From NCBI GenBank assembly GCA_024644285.1, contig JAHELH010000126.1, positions 1 through 6,991 on the forward strand: a DNA stretch of 6,991 nucleotides, read 5' to 3'. Made by a program: the position numbers and the translations under genes. The stretch is from Paracoccaceae bacterium. GTDB taxonomy: Bacteria > Pseudomonadota > Alphaproteobacteria > Rhodobacterales > Rhodobacteraceae. Below are positions 5,484 through 6,991 of the stretch, one piece after another (position 1 is the first letter of the stretch; every line of letters begins with the position of its first letter). The notes below the pieces were generated by a model. The model was not told the DNA's origin. It ran no database searches and saw only the letters and a list, made by a program, of their open reading frames with translations.

Positions 5484-5504
5484 CACGCCGGCCTGAACGG
5501 CGTG
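5484..5504 (-). repeat. 7-bp inverted repeat upstream of the beta-helix leader
   Basis: CACGCCG (5484-5490) and CGGCGTG (5498-5504) form a perfect stem around a 7-nt loop. It lies 36 bp beyond the stop of the DUF4864 gene, with no adjacent T-run. A minus-strand TTAACA (5508-5503; 5 of 6 to the -35 consensus) overlaps one end, with a poor -10 (GATACC) 18 bp on. The repeat could be an operator in that spacer or a weak terminator for the DUF4864 gene. Confidence 0.4.
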
Positions 5505-5512
5505 TTAACCAT
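5505..5512 (+). promoter_or_regulatory. CtrA-type half-site TTAACCAT
   Basis: TTAACCAT is the full half-site recognised by the alphaproteobacterial cell-state regulator CtrA. It lies 158 bp upstream of the beta-helix start codon and overlaps a -35-like TTAACA on the minus strand. A second TTAA at the 7-bp spacing of a full CtrA box is absent. Eight bases can occur by chance, so this is suggestive only. Confidence 0.35.
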
Positions 5513-5539
5513 GCGTACGGTGGTGTGTGCCGGTGAGCC

Positions 5540-5947
5540 TCAGACGCCCACGGGTGGCGGTTCCAGCATCCATACGCCGTTGATCTTCCAGCCTTCCGCG
5601 CCGGGGATCATCTGGTATTCCAGCAGGTGATAGACGCCCTGGGCGTCCCGCACCAGAACCCGCTGGTGGAACAAGTTGCCAGAGCCGTTGAAGTCCTTGA
5701 ACTGCACATCGGCGGGCCGCCAGACCATCGGGTAGCCGTTGCGCACCATCGCCCCGAAGTTCTCCGACGTCCCGAACAGCCGGCGGATGGTCGGCGAAGC
5801 ATAGCTGAACGCGGTCTCGAAATCGTCGGCCCTGAACGCCTCGATCTGGCTGGAAATGACACCCTGGATCGCCTCGGCCTCGCCTTGCGCGCGGGCGGGT
5901 CCGGCAAGCGACACAGCGGTCAATGCGGCAAGCAGAATGCGCAGCAT
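5540..5947 (-). CDS. Exported DUF4864-domain protein
   Basis: A 135-aa protein. The ATG at 5947 follows GAGGAGG by 7 nt. Residues 1-20 (MLRILLAALTAVSLAGPARA) are a classic signal peptide with an A-R-A cut before Q21, so the mature protein of about 115 aa is periplasmic or secreted. Residues 24-128 match my memory of DUF4864, a small NTF2-like (cone-shaped alpha/beta) domain: helix AIQGVISSQIEAFRADDFETAFSYAS, then LFGTSENFGAMVRNGYP-VWRP, then strands FHQRVLVRDAQGVYHLLEYQM and GWKINGVWML. No catalytic residues are known for the family. It is 128 bp from lysS with its own weak -10, so it is probably a separate unit. Its role is unknown. Confidence 0.85.
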   Translation of the reverse strand: MLRILLAALTAVSLAGPARAQGEAEAIQGVISSQIEAFRADDFETAFSYASPTIRRLFGTSENFGAMVRNGYPMVWRPADVQFKDFNGSGNLFHQRVLVRDAQGVYHLLEYQMIPGAEGWKINGVWMLEPPPVGV

Positions 5948-5971
5948 CGGATGTCCTCCTCGGGTGGCTCC

Positions 5972-5980
5972 ATGCTACCA
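5972..5980 (-). promoter_or_regulatory. Possible extended -10 promoter for the DUF4864 gene
   Basis: On the minus strand TGG-TAGCAT (5980-5972) matches an extended -10 (4 of 6 in the hexamer), which would start transcription near 5965, about 18 nt before the ATG. No convincing -35 lies upstream. The assignment is weak. Confidence 0.3.
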
Positions 5981-6075
5981 GATACGGACGCTCGCGCCGA
6001 TCGGTTTCCGTGCGCCGCGCCGAAACGGCCCAAAGACCTGACGAAGCGCGATACTTTCTTGCCGCGAACCCGGGC

Positions 6076-6991
6076 CTATCCCAACCGCCCGTCCAGCCCC
6101 GCCTCGATCAGCGCGATGCTTTCCTCGATGCCGTAAAGCGCGATGAAGCCGCCGAACCGAGGCCCCTGGCTGGCGCCCAGCAGCACCTCGTAGAGCGCCT
6201 TGAACCAGTCGCGCAGCGGCTCGAATCCATGCTCCTTGCCGACGGCGAAGACCATCGACTGCAACTCCTCCGCATCGAGCCCGCCGTCCCAGGCCTCCAG
6301 CCGGTCGCGCAGGTCCTCCATCGCAGCCCGCTCGCGGTCGTCGGGCGCGCGGTACACCTTCGCCGGCTTGACGAAGTCGTTGTAATACCGCACCGCATAG
6401 CCCGCCGCCGCATCCAGGTCGGGATGCGTCTCGGGCGAGGCATCGGGCGCATAGCGCCGAACGAAGCCCCACAGCTGGTCCTTGTCCTCGGCCGCCGAGA
6501 CCGAGGCCAGGTTCAGCAGCATCGCGAACGGCACGACCATGTTCGACTTCGGCACGTCGGCCCCGTGGATGTGGAACACCGGGTTGGCCAGCCGCGCCGC
6601 CGCATCCTGGCCCTCATAGGCGCGCAGCTGCTGGTGATACTCGTCCACGGCCTTCGGGATCACGTCGAAATGCATCCGCTTGGCGGTCTTCGGCTTGCCG
6701 TACATGAAATACGACAGGCTCTCGGTCGCGGCATAGGCCAGCCATTCGTCGATGCTCAGCCCGTTGCCCTTCGACTTCGATATCTTCTGGCCCTGGTCGT
6801 CGAGGAACAGCTCGTAGGTGAACACCTCGGGCGGCCTGCCGCCGAGGATCGAGCATATCTTCGAATAGATCGGCGTGTTCGGCGCGTGCTCCTTGCCGTA
6901 GGGCTCGAAATCCACGCCCAGCGCCGCCCAGCGGGCTCCGAAATCGGGCTTCCACTGCAGCTTCACGTGCCCGCCGGTGACGGGCAGGGTG
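6076..6991 (-). CDS. lysS: Lysyl-tRNA synthetase, class I (archaeal type), C-terminal part
   Basis: The C-terminal 304 residues; the start lies beyond the right edge, and the GTG at 6966 is an internal Val, because the frame continues upstream as TLPVTGGH. The enzyme charges tRNA-Lys with lysine using ATP in the cytoplasm. The class I fold is shown by the QWKPDFGARWAALGVDFEPY block, the RPPEVFTYELFLDDQG segment and the KISKSKGNG loop (about 6786-6766), which is the KMSKS ATP-binding signature. The all-helical anticodon-binding region follows. Alphaproteobacteria commonly carry this class I form (also named lysK) instead of the class II enzyme of E. coli. The full family length is about 520-530 aa, so roughly 60 percent is visible. 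No clear Rho-independent terminator follows; the next gene is 128 bp away. Confidence 0.95.
   Translation of the reverse strand, partial: TLPVTGGHVKLQWKPDFGARWAALGVDFEPYGKEHAPNTPIYSKICSILGGRPPEVFTYELFLDDQGQKISKSKGNGLSIDEWLAYAATESLSYFMYGKPKTAKRMHFDVIPKAVDEYHQQLRAYEGQDAAARLANPVFHIHGADVPKSNMVVPFAMLLNLASVSAAEDKDQLWGFVRRYAPDASPETHPDLDAAAGYAVRYYNDFVKPAKVYRAPDDRERAAMEDLRDRLEAWDGGLDAEELQSMVFAVGKEHGFEPLRDWFKALYEVLLGASQGPRFGGFIALYGIEESIALIEAGLDGRLG

Noticed and set aside
3491..5536. A 681-codon plus-strand open frame opposite the beta-helix gene.
   Set aside because: It is an antisense shadow of a high-GC coding region: His/Asp/Val/Arg-rich composition, no domain signature. The minus strand gives a clear beta-helix protein.
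6022..6029. A short GCCG/CGGC hairpin after lysS as a terminator.
   Set aside because: A 4-bp stem with a 3-nt loop and no T-run is too weak.

Overview
The window reads as chromosomal DNA of a high-GC alphaproteobacterium, most likely Rhodobacteraceae. Reasons: an archaeal-type (class I) lysyl-tRNA synthetase, a DUF4864 exported protein, and a small acidic anchored protein and a large beta-helix protein that both look to me like Rhodobacteraceae families. This is recognition from memory, without a database search. All eight genes lie on the minus strand, so the transcriptional order runs from high to low coordinates.

In that order: the C-terminal part of lysS (6076-6991); an exported DUF4864 protein (5540-5947); a 192-bp intergenic stretch dense in inverted repeats; a 763-aa right-handed beta-helix (pectate-lyase-3-like) protein resembling a phage or gene-transfer-agent tail spike (3056-5347); a UspF/UspG-like universal stress protein (2509-2916); an antibiotic-biosynthesis-monooxygenase-fold protein (2137-2457); a 94-aa acidic anchored protein (1699-1983) followed by a clear Rho-independent terminator; a one-pass membrane protein with an Excalibur calcium-binding motif (1156-1590); a TIM-barrel sugar isomerase/endonuclease-IV-like protein (256-1071); and the N-terminal end of an unrecognised protein (1-164). 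No gene-free stretch exceeds 300 bases. I see no rRNA, tRNA, CRISPR array or insertion sequence.

The intergenic regions carry most of the interest. The leader of the beta-helix gene can fold into a long two-helix hairpin whose outer helix buries that gene's own Shine-Dalgarno sequence, with a CtrA-type half-site (TTAACCAT) just upstream. The usp gene has an FNR/Dnr-like box and a perfect 22-bp dyad in its putative promoter. The 94-aa protein has an exact match to the alphaproteobacterial general-stress (EcfG) promoter, GGAAC-N16-CGTT. Together the middle of the window looks like independently regulated stress, oxygen and cell-state genes rather than one operon. The most speculative idea is that the beta-helix gene is an unlinked tail-fibre locus of a gene transfer agent, under CtrA and RNA-structure control.
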